Below, in pieces: positions 18,332 through 27,082 of a DNA stretch of 45,000 nt. The translations under genes and the position numbers were made by a program. The stretch covers positions 1 through 45,000 of the forward strand of contig CAZVVN010000023.1 in NCBI GenBank assembly GCA_964630665.1. The letters run 5' to 3'. The DNA is from UBA9619 sp964630665 (GTDB taxonomy: Bacteria; Pseudomonadota; Gammaproteobacteria; Arenicellales; UBA868). The notes beneath the pieces were generated by a model that was given only the letters and a program-made list of their open reading frames with translations, searched no databases and had not been told where the DNA came from. Every line of letters starts with the position of its first letter. Within the stretch, counting starts at the first letter, position 1.

Positions 18332-18372
18332 ACCAGAGTCGACGCTCTGGTCAGAACCGGCAATTTTCCGGT
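18332..18372. repeat. Two adjacent inverted repeats upstream of the cyclase gene
   Basis: ACCAGAG (18332-18338) and CTCTGGT (18345-18351) form a perfect 7-base stem with a 6-base loop. ACCGG (18356-18360) and CCGGT (18368-18372) form a 5-base stem with a 7-base loop. Both lie in the 143-base gap between hyuB (minus) and the cyclase start. No T-run follows them on the minus strand, so they are not good intrinsic terminators. They could be a leader structure or protein sites. Confidence 0.35.
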
Positions 18373-18444
18373 ATCTTTTAGGCGGGATCTGGACCCCGTT
18401 TTCGGCCTATCTTAACGCGATCGGACTCACCACAGTAGCCCGGG

Positions 18445-20103
18445 TCAGGACCCGCGATAATCCTTCTGGACCCCAGCCGGCGTCACATACCCGGCCTCAA
18501 GATCCGCTTCGATCTCTTCCGGTCTACGCTGTTTAGGATCACCGAAGCCACCGCCACCGGGAAGCTCCACGACCAGCGTATCTCCCGCGGGGATCTGGTG
18601 TGTCTGCTTACCTTCAAGTCGGGTCCCGGACCCCAGATAGGCCGCGCCGCTCTGACCGTCGTGCCCACCGGCGCGGCCGCGCGCCGGATGGACCAGGCGG
18701 TCCCAGGTTGCAGCCGAGACCGCAAACGCTTCAGACCGAGTGTGGCCGACTTCTATAACCTGCGACAACCCGCCACGCTGGGTACCCGGCCCACCGGAGT
18801 CGGGCAGTAGTTCCTTGCGATAGAAGATGAGCGGTGACTCTGTCTCGGTGACCTCCAGCGGGATCGTGCCAACACCGGACGGAAACGCCGTCGTGCTGAG
18901 TCCATCACTGCCAGGACCGGCACCAACACCGCCAAGCCCCACATTCATAACGTTGAAACGGGACGATTCGGAGGTCGCCAGGTCCGACATCGCCAGGACC
19001 CAGATCGAACCGGCGCTTTCGGCAGGCACCTGCCCCGGCAATGCCTGGGCGAGGCAACCGAAGACGATGTCCGGCAGCATCTGCCCGATCACGTGCCGGG
19101 CAGTCACCGGCGACGGCCGCCTGGGATCGACACATGAACCGGCCTCGGCGATGACTTCGAAACAGGCCAGTGATCCGGCATTGTTCGGCACGTCGGGTGC
19201 GACGATGCATTTGAGGCCGAAGGCCGAATACGCGTCGGTATAGCACTTGGGCGAATTAATCCCAAAGCGGGAAACGCTGGAAGAACCGTTGTAATCCAAG
19301 ACAACCCGCTCTTCGTCTACCGTCAGACGGGCCTTCAGTGTGATCGGGGCCTCGTAGCCATCCAAGGTCATCTGCGTGGCGTAAATGCCGTCGGGCACCG
19401 CCCTGATTGCCGCTTGCATCGCGCGGGCAGAGGACTCAAGGATGTGTGCCGACAGCCCGTCCAGATCCTCCAGGCCAAATTCCACCATCATGTCCTTGAA
19501 CCGCCTGGTGCCTGCATCGTTGCAGGAGATGAGCGAACGAAGGTCACCAATGACCTCGATCGGATTGCGACTGTTGCCGGCGATGATCGCAAGGAGTTCC
19601 TCATTAATGACACCTTGAGAACGGATCTGCATATGCGGAATCAGAACCCCCTCCTCAAAAATGGAGTTCGCATCTGCGGTGAAACCGCGCCCACCCACAT
19701 CGGTGACGTGACAGGTCGAGGCAAAGAAAGCCACCGGATCCTGCTCCCGAAATGCCGGGGTCAGCATGACATAGTCGAACAGGTGACCAGTCCCCATCCA
19801 GGGATCGTTGGTCACAAACACGTCACCGGGCTTCATGCTGTCTAACGGGAATCGCTCTAGAAAGTGGCTGACTGCCATGGCCATCGTGTTGACGTGTCCC
19901 GGTGTTCCGGTGACCGCCTGGGCCAGCATTCGTCCCTGGATGTCATAGACACCGGCAGACAGATCACCAGCCTCGCGCACCACGGAGCCAAACGCAGTGC
20001 GCAGCAGCGCCTGGGCCTGTTCCTCGACCACCGAAATCAGCCGGGCCCACATGACCTGGTTGTCGATCGTCGAACGCGGTTGCTCGGCGGCTCCCGTGGT
20101 CAC
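18445..20103 (-). CDS. hyuB: Hydantoinase/oxoprolinase subunit B (second copy)
   Basis: A 552-residue HyuB. The conserved motif is NDPWMGTGHLFD, with STCHVTDVGGRG following and EEGVLIP further on. The C-terminus ends with VELPGGGGFGDPKQR, the expected glycine-rich tail. It starts at a GTG that overlaps the hyuA stop (GTGA, 20100-20103), with AAAGGAGA before it, so the two subunits are translationally coupled in the A-then-B order. Compared with the other two HyuB proteins it has an extended, Gln-rich start (MWARLISVVEEQAQAL) typical of a different subfamily. Its substrate is unknown. Confidence 0.93.
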   Translation of the reverse strand: MTTGAAEQPRSTIDNQVMWARLISVVEEQAQALLRTAFGSVVREAGDLSAGVYDIQGRMLAQAVTGTPGHVNTMAMAVSHFLERFPLDSMKPGDVFVTNDPWMGTGHLFDYVMLTPAFREQDPVAFFASTCHVTDVGGRGFTADANSIFEEGVLIPHMQIRSQGVINEELLAIIAGNSRNPIEVIGDLRSLISCNDAGTRRFKDMMVEFGLEDLDGLSAHILESSARAMQAAIRAVPDGIYATQMTLDGYEAPITLKARLTVDEERVVLDYNGSSSVSRFGINSPKCYTDAYSAFGLKCIVAPDVPNNAGSLACFEVIAEAGSCVDPRRPSPVTARHVIGQMLPDIVFGCLAQALPGQVPAESAGSIWVLAMSDLATSESSRFNVMNVGLGGVGAGPGSDGLSTTAFPSGVGTIPLEVTETESPLIFYRKELLPDSGGPGTQRGGLSQVIEVGHTRSEAFAVSAATWDRLVHPARGRAGGHDGQSGAAYLGSGTRLEGKQTHQIPAGDTLVVELPGGGGFGDPKQRRPEEIEADLEAGYVTPAGVQKDYRGS

Positions 20104-22202
20104 AGCGTCTCTCCTTTACTGCGCCCTGGTCTGCGCTCCAGTACCAGTGCGAGCCCATCATCCAATACAGCGGCCCAGACCGAAGGGATGAATGTGGCCG
20201 TTTCATCTTCCTCGACCAGTGCTGGCCCCTGCAGCCAGTCACCTGCAGCCAGATCAAGCCGTCGGTACAGAACAGCGTCCACCATTGTGCCAGCGCTGGC
20301 GTCATAAATACGTCTCAGCCGACTGCTTCGAACCTGCCGGTGCCAGCGGGGTTGCCCAACGGTCTCGACTGGAGGAGTCTTTGTCGAACAACTGACCGAC
20401 CACGAGACACACTCCACAAGCACATCAGGCATTGTCAGACCGTAAACTCGCTGATAAACCGCCTCGAAGGCCTCCCGCAGGCCGGCCAGGCGGTGCCGGT
20501 CAAGTGCACGGTCAGGCAGGGGGATGGCAAGCTCATGGCCCTGGCCCATGTAACGCAGGGCAACCTGCCTGTGCTCAAGCAACTCAGCATCTTCCCCAGC
20601 GGCAACAACGACTCGGGTTACATCGCTGATCATCTGCTCCAGCATGGTGTTGAGCGCCTCAAGGTCAACAGCGTCGAGCGTCACGCGCAGGCTGCGGACC
20701 AGCTGGAACGCGACCGGCGCCTGCAGGAAGCCGATCGCCGAACCCACACCCGCACCGGAAGGCACGACCACACGGCTCATGCCCAGTTTCTCGGCCAGTC
20801 GGGCCGCATGCAGGGGCGCCGCACCGCCAAAAGCGACCATGGTGTATTCGGAAACCGTCTTGCCGCGTTCTACTGCATGCACCCTGGCCGCATTCGCCAT
20901 GTTTTCCTCGACCATCTCGCTGACCCCGGCGGCAGGCCAGTGATCCGATAGATCTAGGGGTTGACCGATGACCTGCCTCAGTGATGCCTGGGCACAGCCC
21001 TCGTCAAGAGAGATTCGGCCGCCGGCGAATCGATCGGGATCGAGTTTGCCAAGCACCAGGTCAGCATCCGTCACTGTCGGTGCTTCACCGCCCAGGCCGT
21101 AGGCCACAGGCCCCGGTCTTGAGCCGGCACTGTCGGGCCCGACGCTGATCCGACCCATCGCATCGAGCCTGGCAATTGATCCCCCGCCCGCACCGATCTC
21201 GACCATGTCGATGACCGGAATTCGCACTGGCAGACCACTGCCCTTCATGTCCCGGTAGACTCTAGCCACCTCGAATGCCGGGCTGCGATCCGGCTGGCCA
21301 TCGTCGATCAGACAGATCTTGGCCGTGGTACCTCCCATGTCAAAAGCCAGTGCCTTGCTTAACCCCCGGGCGCTGGCCAGCTGTGCAGTCATGATGGCAC
21401 CACCCGCAGGACCTGATTCAATGAGCCTAACTGGAAATCGAATAGCTTGGCCCATCGTCGTCAGACCGCCGCCTGACATCATCAGGTAGAGCGGACAATC
21501 AAAGCCTTCTTCATGGAGCAATGCCTGTAACCTACCCAGATAACCCGACATCAGCGGCCTTACATAGGCGTTGGCGCAAGTGGTCGAGAAGCGCTCGTAC
21601 TCGCGCATCTCGGGGCAGACCTCGCTGGAAAGGCATACCGTGGCATCAGGCAGTATCTCCGAGATCACTGCGCTCGCAGCCTGTTCATGCGCAGCATGGG
21701 CAAAGGCATGGAGGAAACCGACTGCAACCGCTTCAACACCGGCCCGTGCCATCTCATCTGCAGCGCTGCGTACGGCGCCTTCATCCAAGGGTGTCACCGT
21801 CCTGCCGTCCGCCGTCACCCGCTCGGGTACCGTAAACCGCAGCGTACGCGGCACCAATGGTGCCGCCCGGGTAGCGTTTAGGTCGTAATGAGCGAACCGC
21901 TTTTCATAGCCCATCTCAAGAATGTCTCGAAACCCCTGACTGGTCAGAAGTGCGGTCTTTGCCCCTTTTCTTTCAATCAGGGCATTGGTTGCCAGCGTTG
22001 TACCGTGAATCAGCAGCTGGACCTGGGCCGCCGATTGACCTGCCTGATCCAGTACCTGGCGAACGCCTTCGATGACGCCCCGCTCGGGTGCTTTAGCAGT
22101 GGTCAGAATCTTGGTGGTTGTCTGACTGGAGGCACACCACAGCACTACATCGGTAAAGGTTCCGCCGATGTCCACTGCGATGCGACAGGAAGGTTTCGCC
22201 AT
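20100..22202 (-). CDS. hyuA: Hydantoinase/oxoprolinase subunit A (second copy)
   Basis: The 700-residue protein has AVDIGGTFTDVVLW (9-22), HGTTLATNALIERKGAKTA, FDMGGTTAKICL and IGAGGGSIARLD, all diagnostic of HyuA. The third motif has MGGTTAK in place of the MGGTSxD seen in the other two copies, and the substrate-region loop is LEMGYEKRFAHYDLN, so this is a different subfamily. The start ATG at 22202 has only a weak ribosome-binding site. It is divergent from kynU across 120 bases that carry a strong plus-strand promoter; I see no equally clear minus-strand promoter there. Confidence 0.93.
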   Translation of the reverse strand: MAKPSCRIAVDIGGTFTDVVLWCASSQTTTKILTTAKAPERGVIEGVRQVLDQAGQSAAQVQLLIHGTTLATNALIERKGAKTALLTSQGFRDILEMGYEKRFAHYDLNATRAAPLVPRTLRFTVPERVTADGRTVTPLDEGAVRSAADEMARAGVEAVAVGFLHAFAHAAHEQAASAVISEILPDATVCLSSEVCPEMREYERFSTTCANAYVRPLMSGYLGRLQALLHEEGFDCPLYLMMSGGGLTTMGQAIRFPVRLIESGPAGGAIMTAQLASARGLSKALAFDMGGTTAKICLIDDGQPDRSPAFEVARVYRDMKGSGLPVRIPVIDMVEIGAGGGSIARLDAMGRISVGPDSAGSRPGPVAYGLGGEAPTVTDADLVLGKLDPDRFAGGRISLDEGCAQASLRQVIGQPLDLSDHWPAAGVSEMVEENMANAARVHAVERGKTVSEYTMVAFGGAAPLHAARLAEKLGMSRVVVPSGAGVGSAIGFLQAPVAFQLVRSLRVTLDAVDLEALNTMLEQMISDVTRVVVAAGEDAELLEHRQVALRYMGQGHELAIPLPDRALDRHRLAGLREAFEAVYQRVYGLTMPDVLVECVSWSVSCSTKTPPVETVGQPRWHRQVRSSRLRRIYDASAGTMVDAVLYRRLDLAAGDWLQGPALVEEDETATFIPSVWAAVLDDGLALVLERRPGRSKGETL

Positions 22203-22231
22203 CGACCGGTCCCAGACCTAAAGAATGATGA

Positions 22232-22260
22232 TTGAATTTTCCGATTCTGCAAGGTATATT
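22232..22260 (+). promoter_or_regulatory. Strong sigma70-type promoter for the kynU operon
   Basis: TTGAAT (22232-22237) and TATATT (22255-22260) are separated by exactly 17 bases. The -35 matches four of six consensus bases and the -10 five of six. It lies 63 bases before the kynU ATG in an AT-rich island within otherwise GC-rich DNA, which favours a real promoter. Confidence 0.65.
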
Positions 22261-22273
22261 CCATTTTTGCAAG
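22248..22273. repeat. Paired TGCAAG sites flanking the kynU -10
   Basis: TGCAAG occurs at 22248-22253 and 22268-22273, a 20-base repeat interval, with the -10 hexamer between them. The broader arms TTCTGCAA and TTGCAAGAA can also be read as an imperfect inverted repeat. Such spacing fits binding by a dimeric regulator; the XRE-cupin protein of this operon is the obvious candidate. Confidence 0.35.
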
Positions 22274-22322
22274 AAAAAGCGGATTCGGCTGTGATACCGC
22301 ACTGATCTGGAGAGTCCAGCCC

Positions 22323-23555
22323 ATGGATAGAACCGCTTGCCAGCACCTTGATCAAGCAGACCCGTTGTCGGGTTTCAAGGCCCGCTTTACCCCGCCGCAA
22401 AAGGACACGATTTTTCTGGATGCCAATTCCATGGGCGCGATGCCGGTCTCCGTGCCCGATCGGCTGGCGTCCTTCTGCACGGACCAGTGGGTCGAACTTC
22501 GGCGCCAGGGCTGGAGCCATTCGGAGTGGCTGCAGCGACCCCGCCAGATTGGTGATGCCATTGCCCACCTGATGGGCGCCGGGGAAGGTAATGTTCTGGT
22601 CTCAGACAACACAACCGTCAATCTCTACAAGATCCTGACTTACGCCTGGCGCGCCAGATCATCGGGCACGGTCGTACTGACTGAAGATGGCAATTTCCCG
22701 ACGGACCTGTATGTGGCGCAGGGACTGGGGCACGCTCACCAGGACAAACCGGAAACCCGCGTCTGCACGAGCCGAGATCAGCTGGTCAACAGTATTGGCC
22801 CGGATACCGCCGTGGTCTACTTGAGTCACGCGGATTACCGTACCGGTGAATGCTGGAACATGGCGGACATCAACCGTCAGGCACACGAAGCGGATGCGCT
22901 GACTGTCTGGGACCTGTCACATTCCACAGGCGCGATTCCAGTCGACTTGATCGGTGACGATGCCGATTTTGCGGTGGGCTGCGGGTATAAATATCTCAGC
23001 GGTGGACCAGGCGGGCCAGCCTACCTCTGGGCACACCCCCGGCATGCAGAAAGAGGCTGGCCGACCATCTGTGGCTGGATGGGCCACCGCGACGTGTTTG
23101 CCTTTGCAACCGAGTATGAACCCCTCGCAGGAGCCGGCCGGCATGCCACCGGCACGCCGGCGGTCATTGCCGATGAGATCTTTTTCTGCGCGGCTGAGAT
23201 CTGGAAAGATGTCGACCAGAATCTGCTGTGGGCCAAACACCAGGCGCTCGGTGATCTGACCATCGAACTGCTCGAACAGGAGTGCGGTCAATTCGGGGTC
23301 ACTGTCAACACACCGCGCGACTACTCCAAGCGCGGTGGCCACATCGGATTCAGCCACCCCGGTGCTGGACCGGTTTCCGAGGCTCTGCTTGAGGCCGGCG
23401 TGGTAGGCTCATTCCGACGCCCGAACTCTCTGCGCTTCGGCCTGGGCCCACTGTATCTGAGTTTCGAGGACATCTGGGAAGCCATCGCCAGGCTGCGCCA
23501 GATCCTTGAGGATAACCGCTGGCAGGATGAGAAATACCAGCAGGTGTCGGTATGA
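22323..23555 (+). CDS. kynU: Kynureninase family PLP hydrolase
   Basis: A 410-residue protein, the usual length for kynureninase. The PLP lysine is K223 in GCGYKYLSGGPG, with VWDLSHSTGAIPVDL before it, the same two-motif order as known kynureninases. GWMGHRDVFAF, RHATGTPAV and the C-terminal VVGSFRRPNSLRFGLGPLY also match. The enzyme cleaves kynurenine or 3-hydroxykynurenine to (hydroxy)anthranilate and alanine. GGAGAG precedes the ATG. No tryptophan dioxygenase or formamidase is nearby, so the true substrate may be kynurenine from outside or a related beta-acyl alanine. Its stop overlaps the regulator start (ATGA). Confidence 0.88.
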   Translation: MDRTACQHLDQADPLSGFKARFTPPQKDTIFLDANSMGAMPVSVPDRLASFCTDQWVELRRQGWSHSEWLQRPRQIGDAIAHLMGAGEGNVLVSDNTTVNLYKILTYAWRARSSGTVVLTEDGNFPTDLYVAQGLGHAHQDKPETRVCTSRDQLVNSIGPDTAVVYLSHADYRTGECWNMADINRQAHEADALTVWDLSHSTGAIPVDLIGDDADFAVGCGYKYLSGGPGGPAYLWAHPRHAERGWPTICGWMGHRDVFAFATEYEPLAGAGRHATGTPAVIADEIFFCAAEIWKDVDQNLLWAKHQALGDLTIELLEQECGQFGVTVNTPRDYSKRGGHIGFSHPGAGPVSEALLEAGVVGSFRRPNSLRFGLGPLYLSFEDIWEAIARLRQILEDNRWQDEKYQQVSV

Positions 23556-24202
23556 GTCAGGCCGTTCGACCTTCCAGTCACAGCGCTGCGCAAGCGGGAA
23601 AACCGGCAATAACAGGAGGGGTCGGCAAAACGCTGGCGCTCGGTGAGCGGATCAGTCGACTACGAAAGTCGCGTGGGCTGACCCTTGCCCAGCTGTCCTC
23701 AGCCTGTACGCTGTCGGAAGCGACACTCTCCCGAATCGAGAACGGGCACTCTGCTGTAAGCGCTCAGAACCTGTTTGCGCTGTCCCAGTACCTGGCTGTA
23801 GACATCACTCGCTTTTTCGGTGACGACGCCGCGCCCGTAATGCCGGGCATGCGATCCTTGACCCGAAAAGACCAGGGGATTCATCAGGCACTGGATCGCT
23901 ACGATGCCGAAATCCTGTGTGCGGATCTATCGCGAAAGGACATGCACCCGGTGATCAACACAATACAAGCCCGCACCCTGGCCGAAGCCGGCGGACTCTC
24001 AGTTCACGAGGGCGAAGAGTTCTTGTATGTGCTGGAAGGCGAGGTAGCAGTCCATACTGACCTCTATGCACCGACCCGTCTTGCACGAGGTGACTGCCTC
24101 TACTTTGACGGTCTTCAGCAACACGCATACCTTTGCAGCAGCGACAAACCTGCACGGATTCTGGTCCTGGTCTCACACCGTTATACAAAGGATTCGCCAT
24201 GA
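23552..24202 (+). CDS. XRE-family regulator with C-terminal cupin domain
   Basis: A 216-residue transcription factor. Residues about 30-85 are a lambda-repressor-type helix-turn-helix (LGERISRLRKSRGLTLAQLS, then TLSRIENG). Residues about 125-205 are a cupin, including HEGEEFLYVLEGEVAVHT and ARGDCLYFDGLQQHAY. Such proteins sense a small molecule with the cupin and often control amino-acid or amine catabolism. The gene overlaps kynU by four bases and the next gene by four, so the three are one translational unit. I infer that it controls this operon, perhaps through the TGCAAG sites at 22248-22273. Confidence 0.9.
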   Translation: MSQAVRPSSHSAAQAGKPAITGGVGKTLALGERISRLRKSRGLTLAQLSSACTLSEATLSRIENGHSAVSAQNLFALSQYLAVDITRFFGDDAAPVMPGMRSLTRKDQGIHQALDRYDAEILCADLSRKDMHPVINTIQARTLAEAGGLSVHEGEEFLYVLEGEVAVHTDLYAPTRLARGDCLYFDGLQQHAYLCSSDKPARILVLVSHRYTKDSP

Positions 24203-24666
24203 CGGGCGCGGACACGACCTCGGTACGGATCGATAGACCTGCGGAAGAGGTCTTCGCCTTCATGACGGACCCTGGCAAGATGGACCTGTGGTCCTTTGGC
24301 ACCTGGCGGGTATCGGTAAAAATTGATGGACTTGTGGTCGGCACGGCGATCTACGACGGCACACGGGTGTTCGTGCGAATCGAACCTCACCCGGCGCAAC
24401 TGCTGATCGACTATCAGGTCGGTAGTGCAGCCGACAATCTGCAGCCGAGAATTTTCGTTCGGGTCATTCCCGGCACTGTCATCGGGGCGGCCGGCGATTC
24501 TTGCTTGCTGACGATCACCGCTCTGCGTGTAGACGGCATGGACGATACTCGTTGGAACCGACTGACCAGGGCCCATGCGCTGGAGGTGGAACTGATCAAG
24601 TCACTCGTGGAGACCGGGTTTGACCACCGGACCCTGCCACCGAGCGATCCGGGACCGGGCGTGTGA
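24199..24666 (+). CDS. SRPBCC (START-like) family protein
   Basis: The 155-residue protein starts at the ATG overlapping the regulator stop (ATGA, 24199-24202). The open frame extends further upstream, but that part lies inside the regulator gene. The N-terminal TTSVRIDRPAEEVFAFMTDPGKMDLWS is the usual first strand and helix of polyketide-cyclase/START-like proteins. The C-terminus ends in a long amphipathic helix. These proteins bind a hydrophobic ligand in a central cavity; the function here is unknown. A hairpin overlaps its stop codon. Confidence 0.8.
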   Translation: MTGADTTSVRIDRPAEEVFAFMTDPGKMDLWSFGTWRVSVKIDGLVVGTAIYDGTRVFVRIEPHPAQLLIDYQVGSAADNLQPRIFVRVIPGTVIGAAGDSCLLTITALRVDGMDDTRWNRLTRAHALEVELIKSLVETGFDHRTLPPSDPGPGV

Positions 24667-24680
24667 GCCCGGCGGGTTTT
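24655..24680 (+). terminator. Candidate intrinsic terminator after the kynU operon
   Basis: CCGGGC (24655-24660) pairs with GCCCGG (24667-24672) across a 6-base loop that contains the stop codon of the SRPBCC gene. CGGG and then TTTT (24677-24680) follow. The stem is short but fully GC; the T-run is also short and slightly displaced. Confidence 0.4.
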
Positions 24681-24828
24681 CCGATCGACACCACGCTCGC
24701 TGCCTGCGGGAAACTCCGGGTTCGATTAATTAAGGGGCGGTGTTTTGCGTCGATCCCTTGGATTGGGCATAGTTAAGCCACTTATCCCGTGCCACTACCC
24801 CGCACCATGACACAAGACGAGATGCACA

Positions 24829-25380
24829 ATGCCGCGCATACCTGAATTGAGACCCGAACAGATGGACCCGGACCAGAAGACAGTGTTCGACGACATCATG
24901 TCGGGCCCGCGCGGCAGCCTGCGGGGGCCGTTCCATGCCTGGCTGCACAGCCCGCAACTCGCCGACCCGGCACAGAAACTGGGTGCCTTCTGCCGGTTTT
25001 CAAGCTCCCTGCCCAAACGCCTGTCCGAGCTTGCCATCATTGTGATCGCTCGCCACTGGTGCGCGCAGTTCGAGTGGTATGCGCATGCTCCGGAGGCCAT
25101 TGAAGCTGGAGTTTCAGCCGAGGCAGTAGAGGCCATTCGAGTCAAGAGAAAGCCGGAACTGACCAAACCGGACGAGGTGCTGATCTACGACTTCGTCAGC
25201 GAGTTACTGGAGACCCGAACGGTCAACCAGAAGACTTATCAGCAGGCAGAAAAAGTGCTCGGTCATCGTGGAATCGTTGATCTGGTTGGTGTTGTTGGGT
25301 ACTACTGCCTGGTTTCGGCGACCCTGAATGTGTTCGACATGCCTCTGCCCGATGGCGAAGATCCGCCTCTTTCGCCCTGA
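24829..25380 (+). CDS. Carboxymuconolactone decarboxylase/AhpD-like protein
   Basis: A 183-residue all-helical protein with LSELAIIVIARHWCAQFEWYAH, where E67, C78 and H86 match the conserved Glu, Cys and His of the family. There is one cysteine and no CxxC pair, so it is not an AhpD-type peroxidase and is nearer to the gamma-carboxymuconolactone decarboxylase-like branch. The function of that branch is mostly undefined. It is the first gene of a three-gene plus-strand run (with SDR and aldo-keto reductase), beginning 162 bases after the SRPBCC gene. The start ATG at 24829 has only a weak upstream purine stretch. Confidence 0.82.
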   Translation: MPRIPELRPEQMDPDQKTVFDDIMSGPRGSLRGPFHAWLHSPQLADPAQKLGAFCRFSSSLPKRLSELAIIVIARHWCAQFEWYAHAPEAIEAGVSAEAVEAIRVKRKPELTKPDEVLIYDFVSELLETRTVNQKTYQQAEKVLGHRGIVDLVGVVGYYCLVSATLNVFDMPLPDGEDPPLSP

Positions 25381-25406
25381 ACGTCGATCGACCCAAGCGG
25401 ACCCTC

Positions 25407-26207
25407 ATGAGACTGAAAGACAAGACCGCCATGGTGGTCGGTGCCGGCCAGACCCCGGGCCCGACCATGGGCAACGGCCGAGCCACCGCACTTCTCTTTG
25501 CCCGCCAAGGCGCACAGGTACTGGCTGTGGACAACGACTTGGATTCAGCACAGGAGACGGTCGAGATCATCCGCTCCGAAGGCGGCACCGCTGAGGCCAG
25601 CGAGGCTGATGTCGTCGACGAGGACAGCCTGAAGTCTGCTGTCAGCTTCTGTACCGGGCAGTTTGGCCGGCTCGACATTCTGCACAACAACGTCGGCATC
25701 AGCGTAACAGGCGGCGACGCTCCGGTCACCGAAATCTCCGTCGAAGCCTTCGACCGTATCATGGCAGTCAACTTACGCGGCGTGGTCATGACCTGTAAAC
25801 ACGCCCTACCTGTGATGCGTGCTCAGGGTAGCGGCGTCATCATCACGATCTCGTCCGTCGCAGCCATCGAAAACTATCCGTGGGTCACCTACAAGGCGAG
25901 CAAAGCGGCGCTGGTGACGCTGACCCAGCAACTGGCGATACAGAACGCCGAATACGGCATCCGGGCCAATGTGATCCTGCCTGGCCTGATGGATACTCCC
26001 ATGGCGGTGGACAACCGGGCCAAGGCCTGGGGCCAGACCCGTGAGGAAGTGGTCGCCACGCGGAATGCCAAGGTACCACTTGGAAACAAGATGGGCGACG
26101 CCTGGGACGTCGCCAACGCCGCATTGTTTCTCGCCTCGGATGAGGCCCGCTTTATTACCGGTGTCTCCCTGCCGGTCGACGGCGGCATGACCTGCCGGAT
26201 TGGCTGA
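25407..26207 (+). CDS. Short-chain dehydrogenase/reductase (SDR)
   Basis: The 266-residue SDR has the cofactor loop as GAGQTPGPTMGNGRATA (12-28), which is longer than the classical TGxxxGIG. NNVG (94-97) replaces the usual NNAG. The catalytic residues are S149 or S150, Y162 and K166 (TYKASK). The C-terminus ITGVSLPVDGGMTCR is typical. The longer glycine loop is seen in a subset of SDR proteins and may alter cofactor preference. It starts 26 bases after the upstream gene and 20 bases before the aldo-keto reductase, so it is probably co-transcribed with both. Confidence 0.9.
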   Translation: MRLKDKTAMVVGAGQTPGPTMGNGRATALLFARQGAQVLAVDNDLDSAQETVEIIRSEGGTAEASEADVVDEDSLKSAVSFCTGQFGRLDILHNNVGISVTGGDAPVTEISVEAFDRIMAVNLRGVVMTCKHALPVMRAQGSGVIITISSVAAIENYPWVTYKASKAALVTLTQQLAIQNAEYGIRANVILPGLMDTPMAVDNRAKAWGQTREEVVATRNAKVPLGNKMGDAWDVANAALFLASDEARFITGVSLPVDGGMTCRIG

Positions 26208-26227
26208 GCCCCCTGATTCTCACCGGA

Positions 26228-27064
26228 ATGGACGGCAATATGCTCCGGATCGACACCCGGATCAGGCTCCAGGACGGCAACACCATGCCGCTGCTCGGGC
26301 TCGGTACCTGGGCCGCAAAAGCCGGTGGCGAGACCCGTGATGCGGTGACCAGTGCACTGGAAACCGGCTACCGACACATCGACACTGCCAGGATGTACGG
26401 CAACGAGCAGGATGTCGGAGAAGCAGTACGCAACAGCACGGTCCCGCGCCCAGAGATCTTTGTTACGACCAAGCTGTGGGATAGCGATCAGGGGTACGAT
26501 GCGGCCCTCGAAGCTTTTGACCGGAGCATGGCTGAACTGGGCCTGGAGTATGTCGACCTTTACTTGATTCATTGGCCGGTTGAAACACTACGCACCGACT
26601 CCTGGCGTGCTCTGGAACAGATCAAAGCCGATGGCAGGGCCCGATCCATCGGCGTCAGTAACTTCTCGCATACCCACCTGCAGGCGTTGTTTTCAGTTGC
26701 AAAGGAGCGGCCAGCGGTCAACCAGATCGAATTGAGTCCGTTTCTGCAGCAGAGGCCGATTTCCGAGTTTTGCAGATCCCAGGATATTCAGCTGACTGGC
26801 TACTGTCCACTGGCCAAAGGACGGCGGTTCGACGATCCGACGCTCACTGAAATCGCCGCTCAACATGATAAATCCCAGGCTCAGGTCATGATTCGCTGGG
26901 CACTGCAGAAGGGCCAGGCCGTGATTCCGAAATCCAGCAACCCACACCGAATTTCGCATAACGCCGATGTTTTCGACTTCGAGATCAGCGCTGACCAGAT
27001 GGAGCGCCTGGATGCCCTGAATGACGATTACCGGCTGTGTCCGGACCCGATGTCGATGCCCTGA
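26228..27064 (+). CDS. Aldo-keto reductase
   Basis: The 278-residue TIM-barrel enzyme has the complete catalytic tetrad: D52 and Y57 in DTARMYGNE, K82 in TTKLWD and H115 in LIHWPVE. VIPKSSNPHRISHN is the NADPH-binding tail signature. It would reduce aldehydes or ketones with NADPH. The ATG at 26228 gives MDGNMLRIDT; the ATG at 26240 is equally possible since neither has a strong ribosome-binding site. It is the last of the three-gene plus-strand run and converges with the PhyH gene. Confidence 0.9.
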   Translation: MDGNMLRIDTRIRLQDGNTMPLLGLGTWAAKAGGETRDAVTSALETGYRHIDTARMYGNEQDVGEAVRNSTVPRPEIFVTTKLWDSDQGYDAALEAFDRSMAELGLEYVDLYLIHWPVETLRTDSWRALEQIKADGRARSIGVSNFSHTHLQALFSVAKERPAVNQIELSPFLQQRPISEFCRSQDIQLTGYCPLAKGRRFDDPTLTEIAAQHDKSQAQVMIRWALQKGQAVIPKSSNPHRISHNADVFDFEISADQMERLDALNDDYRLCPDPMSMP

Positions 27065-27082
27065 CCTGGGGAAACGGCGGGT

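Noticed and set aside
19864..20307. Long plus-strand open frames opposite the second HyuAB pair
   Set aside because: They have no recognisable protein features and lie opposite well-conserved coding sequence; high GC content produces such shadow frames throughout the window.
24133..24198. Upstream extension of the SRPBCC frame
   Set aside because: It lies within the regulator gene. The ATG at 24199 overlaps the stop codon and begins the family match.
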